NCBI GenBank assembly: GCA_001768515.1
Contig: MEOA01000045.1
Location: 1-64,000 of the forward strand
Reading direction: 5' to 3'
Length of the DNA stretch: 64,000 bases
DNA from: Bacteroidetes bacterium GWE2_42_24
Lineage (GTDB): Bacteria; Bacteroidota; Bacteroidia; Bacteroidales; TTA-H9
In this document: piece by piece, positions 19,043 to 28,269 of the stretch
Numbering within the stretch: the first letter of the stretch is position 1
How the letters are laid out: the number at the start of each line of letters is the position of its first letter
Position numbers and translations under genes: made by a program
Notes under the pieces: generated by a model
Databases searched by the model: none
What the model was told of the DNA's origin: nothing
The model's input: the letters and a program-made list of their open reading frames with translations, nothing else

Positions 19043-19101
19043 GAGTAATAATTGATTATTATCCGGTAATTTTCGTCTAATTTGTAAACCCTTCTCTCAA
19101 G

Positions 19102-22050
19102 CTATCTTCCTCGCCTGCCGGGGGTAAACCTGATCTGGATCCGCTCTAATCCATAAGTTAGTACCCATGCCAGTGCGAAGTACATGATGGCTATCATCAC
19201 CAGCGGAAAGAAGGCGTCGAAGGTCCTGCTGCGTATAATGTCGCTTGCTTTGGTGAGATCTTGTACGGCAATATAACCTACGATGGCAGTCATCTTCACC
19301 AATGCGATGAATTCTCCTTTATACACGGGTAGTACCCGCTGAATTGCCTGAGGCAGGATGATGTAGGTGAATGTTTTTATTTTGCTGAATCCCATGGCGA
19401 TTCCTGCTTCTGTCTGCCCCTTGTTCACTCCTTCAATGGAGGTTCTGAACATTTCAGAGACATATGCAGCAAAGTTCATGGCAAAGGTGATGATGGCCAC
19501 GGTTATACCGCTGATGTCCAGCGGTGCAAAGACCACGTAAAACATCAGCATCAGCAGGACAACCTGTGGGATTCCGCGCAACAGGTCAATATACACTTTG
19601 GCGAATAGTTGCAACCCTTTGGCCTTACTCATCCGCATCAGGCAGATCAGTCCGCCTAAAATGGTTCCCAGTAATGCAGCCATAATGGAGATAATGAAGG
19701 TTACTTTTAATCCGTTCCATAACAGCAGGTAACGCTTCTCATGGATGATGTTATTGTGGAAGCTATCCTTAATATCTGCAAGGATGGAAGTGCCGGCATG
19801 ATCACCATCACCTGCTGCCTTTGTATTGACGGTCATCAGTACCTGTGGATTCATGAAGTACCCATCTGAGAAATTGACAACTTTCTTGCGCTCTTCGGTA
19901 GGTGACATGTTTGAGATGACCAGGTCGGCCTTTCCCGATCCCAGTGCAGCGATCAGGGATGAAAATTTCATGTCGGAATATACTACAGGTCGTCCTATCT
20001 CGTGGGCTATCCGTTCGATCAACTCACAATCGAGCCCTGTGATTTTATTATCCGATACAAAACACATCGGCTCACGATTGGCGGCAATAGCCACTACCAG
20101 CGGTTTTCCTTTTGTTGTTTTTGGGATAGCTACCTGTTGATAACCTGCTGAGTCTGGCTTTATCCAGCGATTAATGATTTGATCCAGTGTGCCATCTTTC
20201 TTGAATTGAGCCAAAATTTCATTCACTTTCTTAAGCAGTTCCGGTTGATCCTTTGGAAGGGCGATGGCAGCATACTCGTCGATTAATCTATTGGGAAGGA
20301 TGATAAGTTTTTTGTTCTTACCGGCAACCCTTATCGCGGTGGTGTAAGATGTCAGAACGTAATCCAGCTTCCCGGCCTGCAGGGAGGCCACGGCATCCAT
20401 GATGTCGTCAAAGCATTTTAAACCGGCTTCAGGGTATTCGGTTCTGATAAACATTTCACCGGTCGTACCTGTCATGGCCCCAATGGTTGCAGTGGAAATG
20501 TCGCTTCCATCATTTTTTAGCTTTGGACTATCATTCCTGTCAGCCAGATTCTCCTTCATGACGATCATGCCCGATTCAGATGAAAAGTAGGCATCAGAAA
20601 ATGCCATTTGTTTGGCCCTTTCTTCGGTTATCATGATGCAATTTCCGACGATATCGGTCTTCCCGGTAATGACCGAAGTCAATAAACCCGGAAAGTTATA
20701 GATCTGGATATTGGGCTTTAGTTGCTGATCTGCGGCAAACCTTAATATAAATTCTACATCAAGCCCGACAACATTACCATCCTGTACGAAAGAATAGGGG
20801 ATGCTTTCGCCCGTTGTTCCGATACGGAGGGTGCCTTTTGTTCCTGCGTTTTTTATGACTGGCATCTTTGCTGCCTCAGGATCATCTACCCAACGACGGC
20901 AAATCTCATTGTAAGTGCCGTCTTTTTTTATCTTTTTCAGGAATTTGTTAAATTCATCCCTCAATCTTGTATTGTTGAGATGGAATCCGAAGGCAAAACT
21001 ATCGATTGTGACGACTTCCTGCAGGAATGCGAAATCATGGTTTTGCTTCATATAAAATTTGCCTGCGACGTTGTTCAGGAGGATGGCATCGCATTGTCCC
21101 TGCTTTAGGGACGTGGCCAGATCAGTAGGCAGGTCGATCCTTATGACGCTTGCCTCAGGAAAATTATTGGTCACGTAATGATCCTGCATCGAGCCAATAA
21201 GGACTCCGATGCGCCGTTGCTTCAGGTCGTCAAGATTCGAGAGCCGGCTACTTTTTGCCTCAGGAGCGAAATCTCTCACAACAGCGGCAATTCCCCCTTT
21301 GTAGTATGGTTTGGTAAACAATACACTCTTGGCTCTTTCTTCAGTAATCGTGATGCAGGCTCCGATGATATCCGACTTCCCGGATAACAGTGACGGGATG
21401 ATCGCCCCAAATTCCATGTCGTTAATTTCCAACTTGCGATCAAGGCTCTTGGCCAACAGGTAAACAAACTCCACGTCAAAGCCTTTGATCTCCTGTTTTG
21501 GTCCATAGAAAGCAAAAGGCTCGGTAATGGCGCTGGTGCCAAACTTCAATACCCCATTGTTTCCGGGCCAGTCAATCGGTGGCATCTCAACAGTTGCAGA
21601 ATTACCCGAGAACCATCGCTCCATCATCTTATTGTAACGCCCATCGGCCTGTATGGCATCCAAAAGTGAATCGGCAGATCGTTTGAGCTGAGGATTATTT
21701 TTATTTACCGCCATTCCGTAATAATCGACTGAGATCATCTGCGGAAGTATCTTCAGCCCGGGCGTTTGGGCAAGGATATGTCGAAGAATTGGTTCGTCGT
21801 AGGCAGTCACTACTTCTATACCCTTCTGTACTGCAACACAGGCATCAATGGGTGAATTATAATAACTGAAGGTAGTCTCTGGGAATCGGGCTGTTACTAT
21901 CTGATCGACGGCCGTCCCTGAAATTGCTGCAAATTGAGCCGTTTTTAGCTCTTCAAGATTCGTAATTTCCTTCTCTTTTTTGTCGGACGAACATGTGATT
22001 ATTATCGCGCAACTCAACAAGCACAAGAGTATGATGTAGAAATTTTTCAT
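19102..22050 (-). CDS. Fused amino acid receptor/permease with permuted binding lobes
   Basis: A 982-residue fusion of SBP_bac_3 receptor modules and a HisM/GlnP-type permease. A signal anchor or lipoprotein signal covers residues 1-20 (ITC-SS, a weak lipobox). The receptor part reads: second lobe only (about 30-150, NLEELKTAQFAAISG to DGRYNKMMERW), complete module (165-395), complete module (405-635), first lobe only (648-745, ending after SPTEERKKVVNF). The permease follows (about 770-982) with the EAA loop EAGIAMGFSKIKTF and LPQA at about 881-902. GlnP-type fusions with one or two whole receptors are known; this half-full-full-half order is not one I know. The ATG at 22050 directly precedes the signal and follows a -7 element, so the longer reading to 22212 is rejected. 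Confidence 0.85.
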   Translation of the reverse strand: MKNFYIILLCLLSCAIIITCSSDKKEKEITNLEELKTAQFAAISGTAVDQIVTARFPETTFSYYNSPIDACVAVQKGIEVVTAYDEPILRHILAQTPGLKILPQMISVDYYGMAVNKNNPQLKRSADSLLDAIQADGRYNKMMERWFSGNSATVEMPPIDWPGNNGVLKFGTSAITEPFAFYGPKQEIKGFDVEFVYLLAKSLDRKLEINDMEFGAIIPSLLSGKSDIIGACITITEERAKSVLFTKPYYKGGIAAVVRDFAPEAKSSRLSNLDDLKQRRIGVLIGSMQDHYVTNNFPEASVIRIDLPTDLATSLKQGQCDAILLNNVAGKFYMKQNHDFAFLQEVVTIDSFAFGFHLNNTRLRDEFNKFLKKIKKDGTYNEICRRWVDDPEAAKMPVIKNAGTKGTLRIGTTGESIPYSFVQDGNVVGLDVEFILRFAADQQLKPNIQIYNFPGLLTSVITGKTDIVGNCIMITEERAKQMAFSDAYFSSESGMIVMKENLADRNDSPKLKNDGSDISTATIGAMTGTTGEMFIRTEYPEAGLKCFDDIMDAVASLQAGKLDYVLTSYTTAIRVAGKNKKLIILPNRLIDEYAAIALPKDQPELLKKVNEILAQFKKDGTLDQIINRWIKPDSAGYQQVAIPKTTKGKPLVVAIAANREPMCFVSDNKITGLDCELIERIAHEIGRPVVYSDMKFSSLIAALGSGKADLVISNMSPTEERKKVVNFSDGYFMNPQVLMTVNTKAAGDGDHAGTSILADIKDSFHNNIIHEKRYLLLWNGLKVTFIISIMAALLGTILGGLICLMRMSKAKGLQLFAKVYIDLLRGIPQVVLLMLMFYVVFAPLDISGITVAIITFAMNFAAYVSEMFRTSIEGVNKGQTEAGIAMGFSKIKTFTYIILPQAIQRVLPVYKGEFIALVKMTAIVGYIAVQDLTKASDIIRSRTFDAFFPLVMIAIMYFALAWVLTYGLERIQIRFTPGRRGR

Positions 22051-22068
22051 GGAATAAATAGAATTATT

Positions 22069-22076
22069 CAAATGTA
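22069..22076 (-). promoter_or_regulatory. -7 promoter element of the amino acid transporter operon
   Basis: The minus strand reads TACATTTG (TAnnTTTG) with a TTG about 22 bp upstream (22099-22101). The expected leader is only about 12 nt before the ATG at 22050. Confidence 0.5.
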
Positions 22077-22420
22077 GTAAGAATGCCGATAGGTTTGACA
22101 AGGGGGGTGTCATGATTTCTTGTTTGCCGGTGTTCAGAGTAGATGACGCATAGCGGTATGACTCTACAATCGCTACTGCGTACCAGCGCTGCAGATCGCG
22201 ATGCTGAATCATTATTTGTAATTTTTGTCAATGCCAAACCCGATCGCTATTGCGCTTCTTTTTAACAAGGAATTATTTTAGAAAGTTTACATGGGGGAAA
22301 AGCCGGGTTGAAAACAGAGCCGGGGTATCCGGGGGGGTATGCCTTCTCTGGCGAATTTCTGAGGCCTGTTTTGAGAGTTTATTGATGATTCAGCCCTCCC
22401 GGAGCATCATGGCAAATTAC

Positions 22421-22633
22421 TATAATTACATCGCCCCGACTCCTATATGCCAATCAATATTTTGGAATACGACATTATACGGGTGCAGTGCATTCCGGCT
22501 TTTGTATGGCTGAAGAAGATGTGCCATTTTTTGAGATTAACCGTAGATCAACCGTAGATCAACCGTAGATCAACCGTAGATCCATCGCACGGTTAGGGTC
22601 GATTGACGATTGATCTTCGCCTGATTTCCGGTG
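22421..22633. repeat. Dispersed repeat R1, copy 1, with four 11-bp iterations
   Basis: This segment is homologous to 55661-55876. Shared words include CCCCGACTC, GTGCATTCCGGC or TAGTGCATTCCGGC, TTTGTA-GGCT, GTGYCATTTTTT, and a tail ACGGTTARGGT followed by TGATCTTYGCYTGATTTYCGG. In the middle are four exact tandem units AACCGTAGATC at 22539-22582. ACGGTT at 22589 is the reverse complement of AACCGT, so the core can fold. An open frame at 22250-22513 crosses it but has no coding signature. Confidence 0.75.
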
Positions 22634-23865
22634 TGTATTCTTGTAATATGCATACCGATGTGCAACAAAAACTTTACCAGGACAGGTTGACGTGATTTTT
22701 TGCTTTGGCTTTTGCTTTGGCTTTTGCTTTGGCTGACGCGAGATATTGGAAAGGGGGCTAAAGTGATCTACAATAAATTAAACTATTATCTATTGTAAGA
22801 CACTGGCTTTCGAAATCCTGAAATCTGCATGATGAAAAATGATGGAATCTTTTACCTGTCGGTGGAGGGAAGAGGCATGATCACACGCTTCCCTGTTGCC
22901 CCAAAATTTTGGGGTTAATCCTGAAAACTGCGGACAAACTGCACGAAACAGGTGTTCATATTCTGCCTTTACAGAAAAATGGCGTTCAGGCTGCACGCCA
23001 TTCTTGGTTCGATTTCACTACTGTAGATTTGTTATTTTCTTGTTTTTAAATGATTTACGTTAAAAATTCCAATCGGAAATTTTACTCAAAACCACAATGA
23101 AATTTACTTAAAACTTTTTGTAAAGTATTTTTTTATACTTTCGGAGACTGAAATAAGTCAAAATCTCCGTGAAGAAATTCAATCTGTCAGCCTCAGATGG
23201 CATTACACCAATCTTTCTTTTTTTTGAATATCATATCCGGCATCCTGAGAATGAAGTTAACAACATCCAGTGGTTTCAATCATACTGTTCGGTGAACACT
23301 TCCAACTCTGGTGACGCCTTGGAGGTGGGAGTCTGTCAGGCAATCGCGAAAAGCAGAAAGTGAGCCACTGTTTGCTGTGAATCATATAAAATCAAGTACC
23401 AACTTAATGATACCCCCTTTCAGAGACATTGGTTCTACAGGGTGAATGGCGCCAGGAACACCATACCAGATAGCATATTCATCCAGGGATAAAGGGAGGA
23501 AGAACCAGAATGATACGCAATAGTAACTATGAATAAAAATAGTGCCTCAGTAACTTAAACAAAATACCATGAATCCACCTAAAGCATTTGCCTCTGCGTG
23601 CAAAGTACAGGCTTGAACCAGAGGCCGACACTAAAAACTACGCATTTAAAAAAAATACGGAGCCAGAATACGACGCATCGAGGAAAGTTGTACTTCTACT
23701 TACTGATGATGCAGCAAATCTTACCGGCCAAATCTGACAGGGCACTGTTGCCCATTGTACGGGACCAAATTATCCGCAGCATTGATAAAGAATGCCGCGA
23801 TTATGAGGGACCGGGAAATACATAACCTTAATTTTTCTTTTTGAAATTAAAAATCTTACATAATT
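22634..23865. other. Repeat-rich intergenic island, no confident gene
   Basis: It holds repeat R2 copy 1 (22700-22749). A small hairpin CGGAGA / TCTCCG lies at about 23141-23169. Two weak open frames (23169-23363 and 23598-23825) start with GTG and have no recognisable domains. The composition looks like decayed sequence. Nothing else can be supported. Confidence 0.6.
22700..22749. repeat. Short dispersed repeat R2, copy 1
   Basis: A CTTTTG/CTTTGG hexamer iterates about six times and is followed by CTGACGCGAGATATTGG. The same tail, CTGACGCGGGATATTG, follows GGCTTTGGTTATGG at 25481-25517. A weaker form is at 25352-25387. Confidence 0.6.
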
Positions 23866-24285
23866 ATGAAAACCAAATTATTTTCTTTATTCATCTTAGT
23901 AGCTCTTTTTGCTTTCGCAAAACCAACATCAGCTCAGGGATTCCAATCCCAAATGATCACCTGCAACGTATATTCCGATGGTAGTGCACTTGCATATGAT
24001 CACTATGCTATCTATGCTCGCGTTGTGACCATTAACGGACATGAAGGGAATGATGTAATATTAATGAACAATATTCCTAACGAATTTTTCCCTTTATCTA
24101 CTACTGTTTCAGGATACGTTGATGTCTATGTAGAAGCACCCCTCTCACCTGGTTATTATCGGATCGAGATGGCTTTAGTTGCTTTTAATTCATTAAACCA
24201 ACCTGTTGCAGTTATCTCAACCGGGGCATCAGCATGGTGTGATCCAGAAGATTTAAATTCGGGAAGTATATTTATTACAATTTAA
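23866..24285 (+). CDS. Small secreted protein of unknown function
   Basis: A 139-residue protein with a strong signal peptide (about 1-24, cleavage after TSAQ). The mature part looks like one beta-sandwich domain, with strands such as ITCNVYSD, HYAIYARVVTI, GYVDVYVEA and YYRIEMALVAF. It has two cysteines (MITCN and AWCDP) that could form a disulfide. I do not recognise the family. It is the only intact gene in a decayed island, has normal codon use, and is followed by a near-perfect terminator, so it is likely expressed. It may be a surface or secreted accessory factor. Confidence 0.65.
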   Translation: MKTKLFSLFILVALFAFAKPTSAQGFQSQMITCNVYSDGSALAYDHYAIYARVVTINGHEGNDVILMNNIPNEFFPLSTTVSGYVDVYVEAPLSPGYYRIEMALVAFNSLNQPVAVISTGASAWCDPEDLNSGSIFITI

Positions 24286-24296
24286 GTCTATTTTAT

Positions 24297-24337
24297 CTAT
24301 GGTACCTGATCCTAATTTCAGGTACCATAGAATTTTT
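24297..24337 (+). terminator. Strong terminator after the 139-residue secreted protein gene
   Basis: A perfect 13-bp stem CTATGGTACCTGA / TCAGGTACCATAG (24297-24309, 24318-24330) with an 8-nt loop, then TTTTT. Confidence 0.85.
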
Positions 24338-24341
24338 GGAC

Positions 24342-25348
24342 ATGAAAAGAACCCTTAGCCTCTTAGTAATTATTTTTATTTCATCCAAGCCGCTCTTGGC
24401 TCAGGGGGAATGGAACAACTGGTATTTAGGACAAAAGGCGTGGTTGACTTTTCAAAATGGTTCACCCCCTACAGCTTTGTTTAACAGTAATATGGTTACT
24501 GGGCCGCCTTGCTCGGTTATATCTGATTCAGCCGGACAGCTTTTGTTCTATACTCATGGTGGAATTATCTACAATCGCATACACCAGATTATGCTTAATG
24601 GTAATGACTTACATGGATATAATGGTCATAACTAAAGTAGTGGATTTCAATTATTGGGGAAAAATGAGGCTTGGCCCTGACAATAAAATCTACATCACTA
24701 AACGTCGGCAATATAACTTAAATATTGATTTACTGAGTGTCATTTATTCCCCCGGATTACCTGTTGCCCTTTGAGGATATCAGGACAACTACATTCCTTA
24801 TATTAGGGAGATATGACAGAGAGAGCCTTCCTTTCTTCCTCCAACGCTACTTCGCCTACATCAACCACTCGGGATACTGTCAGGGGATGCTGGTTACCTT
24901 TGAACCCAATACGTGGCCTCCACCCGATTCACTGTGGTAGAACTTCGGGGATCCGGCAAGCGGCACAGCAAACTTCTCGAACGACAGCACGCCTGAACAC
25001 ACGTTTAGTACTGCCGGTACCTTTACAGTTCAGATGATCGTCAGGCATATCGACATGCGATATGATAACGCTACATTTAACCTCACCATAGAACCCCAGC
25101 CTGCCCCAAACCTTGGGCCTGACCGTACAGTCTGCGAAAACCAGACAGTGGTACTGGATGCCGGTTTTAATCCTCAATGGACCTACCTCTGGAGTACTGG
25201 TTCAACAACCAGTTCCATAGCAGTCAGCAACAGCGGGACGTATAGTGTTACTGTTACCTCCCCCAACGGTTGTACTGGAAGCGACAGCGTGGTGCTGAGC
25301 ATCCTGCCAGGCAGTACGCCGCTGCCCAAGCAGATCAGGCATAACTGA
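24342..25348 (+). pseudogene. Decayed PKD-type surface protein
   Basis: The start is typical of large Bacteroidota surface proteins: signal peptide (ending LLAQ), then WNNWYLGQKAWLTFQNG and GQLLFYTHGGIIYNR. Translation stops at 24633. In other frames the same protein continues: KMRLGPDNKIYIT near 24664, then PPPDSLW followed by an in-frame TAG near 24938. After it come NFGDPASGTANFS (PKD domain), PNLGPDRTVCENQTVVLDAG and WSTGSTTSSI, which are Ig-like repeats of such proteins. At least one large deletion, frameshifts and one nonsense change are needed to explain it. The end at 25348 lacks a sorting domain. The start could still yield a 98-residue secreted fragment. Confidence 0.7.
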
Positions 25349-25351
25349 GTA

Positions 25352-25517
25352 TTGGCTTAGGCTTCGGCTTTGACTAGCTGACGCAAGTTTTTAGCACCGC
25401 GGTTGTTACACGGAGAACCACAAAGGATCACAGAGTTAAAAGTGTATTCTCTCTTTAATTAACGCTGTGTAATTAAACTATTGGCTTTGGTTATGGCTGA
25501 CGCGGGATATTGAATGG
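25352..25517. repeat. Repeat R2 copies 2 and 3 with a CACGGAG-type segment between
   Basis: Copy 2 (25352-25387) has GGCTTAGGCTTCGGCTTTG then CTGACGCAAG. Copy 3 (25481-25517) has GGCTTTGGTTATGG then CTGACGCGGGATATTG. Between them, near 25408-25440, lies ACACGGAGAACCACAAAGG followed by ATCACAGAGTT, a kind of sequence often seen as dispersed intergenic repeats. The remaining 25518-25645 holds nothing recognised. Confidence 0.5.
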
Positions 25518-25645
25518 TGGAAGCGAGGATTATTGCTGATAACTCAGGATGGACAAGAACTCTGGCGTTGGCAATGGTATTGCCAGTCGAAATTCTGAAA
25601 TTAGTCAATTAATCAGTCTTCGGAATAATGAATTTCTGATTTGCC

Positions 25646-27523
25646 CTACCATAATGAGTAGAGCATCACGATTCCGATCGCCAAAGTGCTGCCAAGGCTG
25701 AGCCAGAGGATTGTCCCTTTGCGACGGTTTGCGAGGTAGCTAATGGCAAGGAGGAGAAGGGTGAAGCCAAGCATCAGTGCGAATTGCTTTATCATCAGGA
25801 TCTGAATGATTAGTCCTGCAGTTGCAAACATCAGGACTTTCAACAGAAGCAAGGTCAACAGTCGTGGGGAAGGGGTTATTTTGGCATAAAACACCAGAAT
25901 CATGGCATAGAGTACCCCCAGAATGATGAACCACAGCAGGCTCATCTTGAGCAGGTGAATGATTGGATAAATAAAGAAACTTGTTAATGGTACCTGTTTG
26001 TTGAACAACTTTTCAGCTTTTTGAGGATCGTAGATGGCCTGGCTAATCTCTTTCAGTTTGTCGGCATCAACATCAGGAGTTTTTTCAACTTCCGACAATG
26101 TTTTGAAGCCCTGATTCTGATTTCGCCAGGTGATGATCTTTTCGGCATCGCTTCTGCTGATTTTATCGAAGGTCATCAGATCTATGGTATCGGCTACATT
26201 CAGGTTGAAGGTATAGGTTGGGATTGTTGGGCCAAAAGGTCCCATGGCGTAAGGTCTGACATGAAAATTTGTATTCATTACCCATACCTCAGGTGCAGGA
26301 TTATCGTTGTATTGATGCTCTGATGATGTCTCCCAGCACGATTTGATATACGACGATTCGGTTGGGAACATTTGCAGGTAGGTCTTCATAAATGCAGTAA
26401 ACGGACCTCCGGGGTTGGGCCCTGATTGTGTTGAACCGGCAATAGCAATAAACATCTTCAGGTACTGGTTGGTTGTTACGTCAATCTGCTGAGGAACTTT
26501 TACCGAAGTGTCGGGGATGAAAACACGATAAGCTTCGGGCACCATAAAGTTTTTGTTCATATCGTTGGTAATCACGTGGCTGAAAAATGTAGCCAGGATT
26601 CCTTCCACACTCATAGATTCAGCGTAAGAGCGCATGACAGCAGGATTGGGCCAGACGGCCGCATTGCGGTATTGGATATAATCGGCAGGGTTGTTGATTC
26701 CACTGGCCACACGGGCCGACATCTTAGCCCAGTTGTTTCTGATGAAAGAATGACGACGGATGTTCTCGATGCTTTGGTACCATGCAGGCATGGTGGCAGC
26801 AAAGAAACCCATTCTCAGAGACCAGTTGTAATCGCGCTCGTAACCATACATGGTGCGGGATAAATCAAAATTTAAACGTCTGACTTTGGATGCAATGGTA
26901 TCTTTGACCTTTTTGTTCCTTTCAAACTCCACCGTCATATATTGTAAGTGTTCTGCGAATCCTTCGTCGAAGGCTGTGGTATAATCGGTCAACGTAGTGA
27001 AATAGTGCATGATAGGTGATTTCATCTCCTTTGCATTTTCGGGAGTAAGGGTCAGAACATTTAGAATGAGATGTCCCATTTCATGGTTAAAGATTTGCGG
27101 GGGGGCTGCGATTTCATCACGTTCATGTTCCAGGTAGTTTTCGTTCAGATCAACATAACCGGTGTTGGGTTTATGGACAAGCCCCTGAGGCGTTTCGAGC
27201 CAGAATCCTATACGGGCAAAACCACCGACATTTCTGGTGAAAGCAAGGTAAGCCTCTTCGACACCCGGTAATTTACCATTGGACACCTGATATTGCTGCG
27301 CCATTTTATAGAGGGTAACCACATGGTTCACAAAACCACGGTCGAAGAGCTGTCGTGCCTTCCTGAATTGTGAATTCTTGGTAGTCATTACCTTAAAAAC
27401 AGGCTGCCCGTCTTTTTCGTTCCCGGAAGGAAGAAGATAAACCGGAGAAGATAAAGGGATCTGGCTGCGAACGATGATCGCTGAGAGAAGAAAAATGGTA
27501 ATAATGAGACTTCTGAGTTTCAT
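25646..27523 (-). CDS. Putative zinc metallopeptidase with HhH-like segment and membrane tail
   Basis: A 625-residue protein with a signal peptide (about 1-21). A candidate zinc site is HEMGH at 147-151, followed by DEGFAEH at 186-192, where E187 or E191 could be the third ligand, as in gluzincin peptidases. A region near 447-495 (MTFDKISRSDAEKIITWRNQ, FKTLSEVEKTPDVDADKLKEI) resembles a ComEA-type helix-hairpin-helix. About four hydrophobic helices follow between 515 and 625. The catalytic domain would face the periplasm. I do not know this domain order in a named family, and the peptidase role is inferred from the motif alone. Monocistronic. Confidence 0.65.
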   Translation of the reverse strand: MKLRSLIITIFLLSAIIVRSQIPLSSPVYLLPSGNEKDGQPVFKVMTTKNSQFRKARQLFDRGFVNHVVTLYKMAQQYQVSNGKLPGVEEAYLAFTRNVGGFARIGFWLETPQGLVHKPNTGYVDLNENYLEHERDEIAAPPQIFNHEMGHLILNVLTLTPENAKEMKSPIMHYFTTLTDYTTAFDEGFAEHLQYMTVEFERNKKVKDTIASKVRRLNFDLSRTMYGYERDYNWSLRMGFFAATMPAWYQSIENIRRHSFIRNNWAKMSARVASGINNPADYIQYRNAAVWPNPAVMRSYAESMSVEGILATFFSHVITNDMNKNFMVPEAYRVFIPDTSVKVPQQIDVTTNQYLKMFIAIAGSTQSGPNPGGPFTAFMKTYLQMFPTESSYIKSCWETSSEHQYNDNPAPEVWVMNTNFHVRPYAMGPFGPTIPTYTFNLNVADTIDLMTFDKISRSDAEKIITWRNQNQGFKTLSEVEKTPDVDADKLKEISQAIYDPQKAEKLFNKQVPLTSFFIYPIIHLLKMSLLWFIILGVLYAMILVFYAKITPSPRLLTLLLLKVLMFATAGLIIQILMIKQFALMLGFTLLLLAISYLANRRKGTILWLSLGSTLAIGIVMLYSLW

Positions 27524-27660
27524 ACGTCAAGATTAACTTTGATTCCTAGTTGAGAATTCCAAAACCGGTGCAAGTTAGCAAATTCCCACCTTTTAATAGC
27601 AGGCATGACTGATTGAAACAGTATGGATTGTTAATTCATGGTTGTTTTTTAAACTAACCC

Positions 27661-27690
27661 TTGTTATTTCGGGCTGCATTCGTATTTTTG
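27661..27690 (+). promoter_or_regulatory. Promoter (-33/-7) of the TerB-like gene
   Basis: TTG at 27661-27663 and TATTTTTG at 27683-27690 are separated by 19 bp, a good match to the Bacteroidota primary promoter. It excludes the longer in-frame start at 27642. Confidence 0.6.
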
Positions 27691-27707
27691 ACCCAAAACT
27701 TATTGTT

Positions 27708-28100
27708 ATGGATTATCAGGAATTTTTCATTGAGACCGGCCGTTTGTTTTATGCCGTTGCCATGGCTGACGGTGAAGTTCAACCCAGCGAACAATCACTC
27801 ATCCTTGACATTATCCGTCGGAATTTGAAAGAACTGGAGAGTAGCAGTGATGCATTTGGAACAGCTAATGCCTATTATACTGAGTTTGAAATGGAGCGTC
27901 TGATCGATTTCAAGGTAGAACCGATCGAAGCTTTCAACTCTTTTGTCGATTTTGCAACCGAAAATTTGAGTGATATATCGCCTGAGCTAAGGCTTCAGCT
28001 TTTGCAAATGGCTGAAAATGTAGCTGAATCATGGAATGGTGTCGAACATAGCGAACACGATCTTCTGGAACGCCTGAAGAAAACCTTAGGTGTCAAATAA
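27708..28100 (+). CDS. TerB-like helical protein
   Basis: A 130-residue, acidic, all-helical cytoplasmic protein. The N-terminal half has the TerB-type pattern (LFYAVAMADGEVQPSEQSLI), in which an acidic D-G-E loop follows a hydrophobic helix. TerB/DjlA-like domains bind metal or membranes in stress systems, but single-domain homologs like this one have no assigned function. No other ter genes lie nearby, so a tellurite role should not be assumed. The ATG at 27708 lies 18 nt after a good promoter, and a hairpin follows the stop. Confidence 0.65.
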   Translation: MDYQEFFIETGRLFYAVAMADGEVQPSEQSLILDIIRRNLKELESSSDAFGTANAYYTEFEMERLIDFKVEPIEAFNSFVDFATENLSDISPELRLQLLQMAENVAESWNGVEHSEHDLLERLKKTLGVK

Positions 28101-28148
28101 CCCGGATGACCTTTAAAAAAGAGGAAAGATCCCGGATAGAACATTCTG

Positions 28149-28182
28149 AATGGCTGTCGCTTTTGTTGACAGCCATTTGTAT
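28149..28182 (+). terminator. Terminator after TerB-like gene
   Basis: AATGGCTGTC (28149-28158) pairs with GACAGCCATT (28168-28177). The U-tract is weak. Confidence 0.6.
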
Positions 28183-28206
28183 TAACTGGTAAGGAGCAGT
28201 TAATAT

Positions 28207-28243
28207 GCAAACCAAAATGACCATCCCCTGAAAGGATGGTCAT
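28207..28243 (-). terminator. Terminator for the DEAD-box helicase (minus strand)
   Basis: ATGACCATCC (28217-28226) pairs with GGATGGTCAT (28234-28243). Read on the minus strand it runs into TTTTGGTTT. Confidence 0.7.
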
Positions 28244-28269
28244 CATTGTAGAATAAGAGTTTTAGTAGC

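Noticed and set aside
22250..22513. 87-residue open frame
   Set aside because: It runs across repeat R1, has no domain, and the matching copy at 55661 does not keep the frame.
22539..22582. CRISPR-like run of repeats
   Set aside because: The 11-bp units are directly adjacent with no spacers, and no cas gene is near.
23169..23363. 64-residue GTG-started frame
   Set aside because: No homology recognised, poor start, and it lies in decayed sequence.
23598..23825. 75-residue frame before the secreted protein
   Set aside because: Starts with GTG, no domain, codon use unlike neighbours.
27708..28100. Tellurite-resistance function for the TerB-like gene
   Set aside because: Only a single weak TerB-like domain, without terC, terD or terZ nearby.
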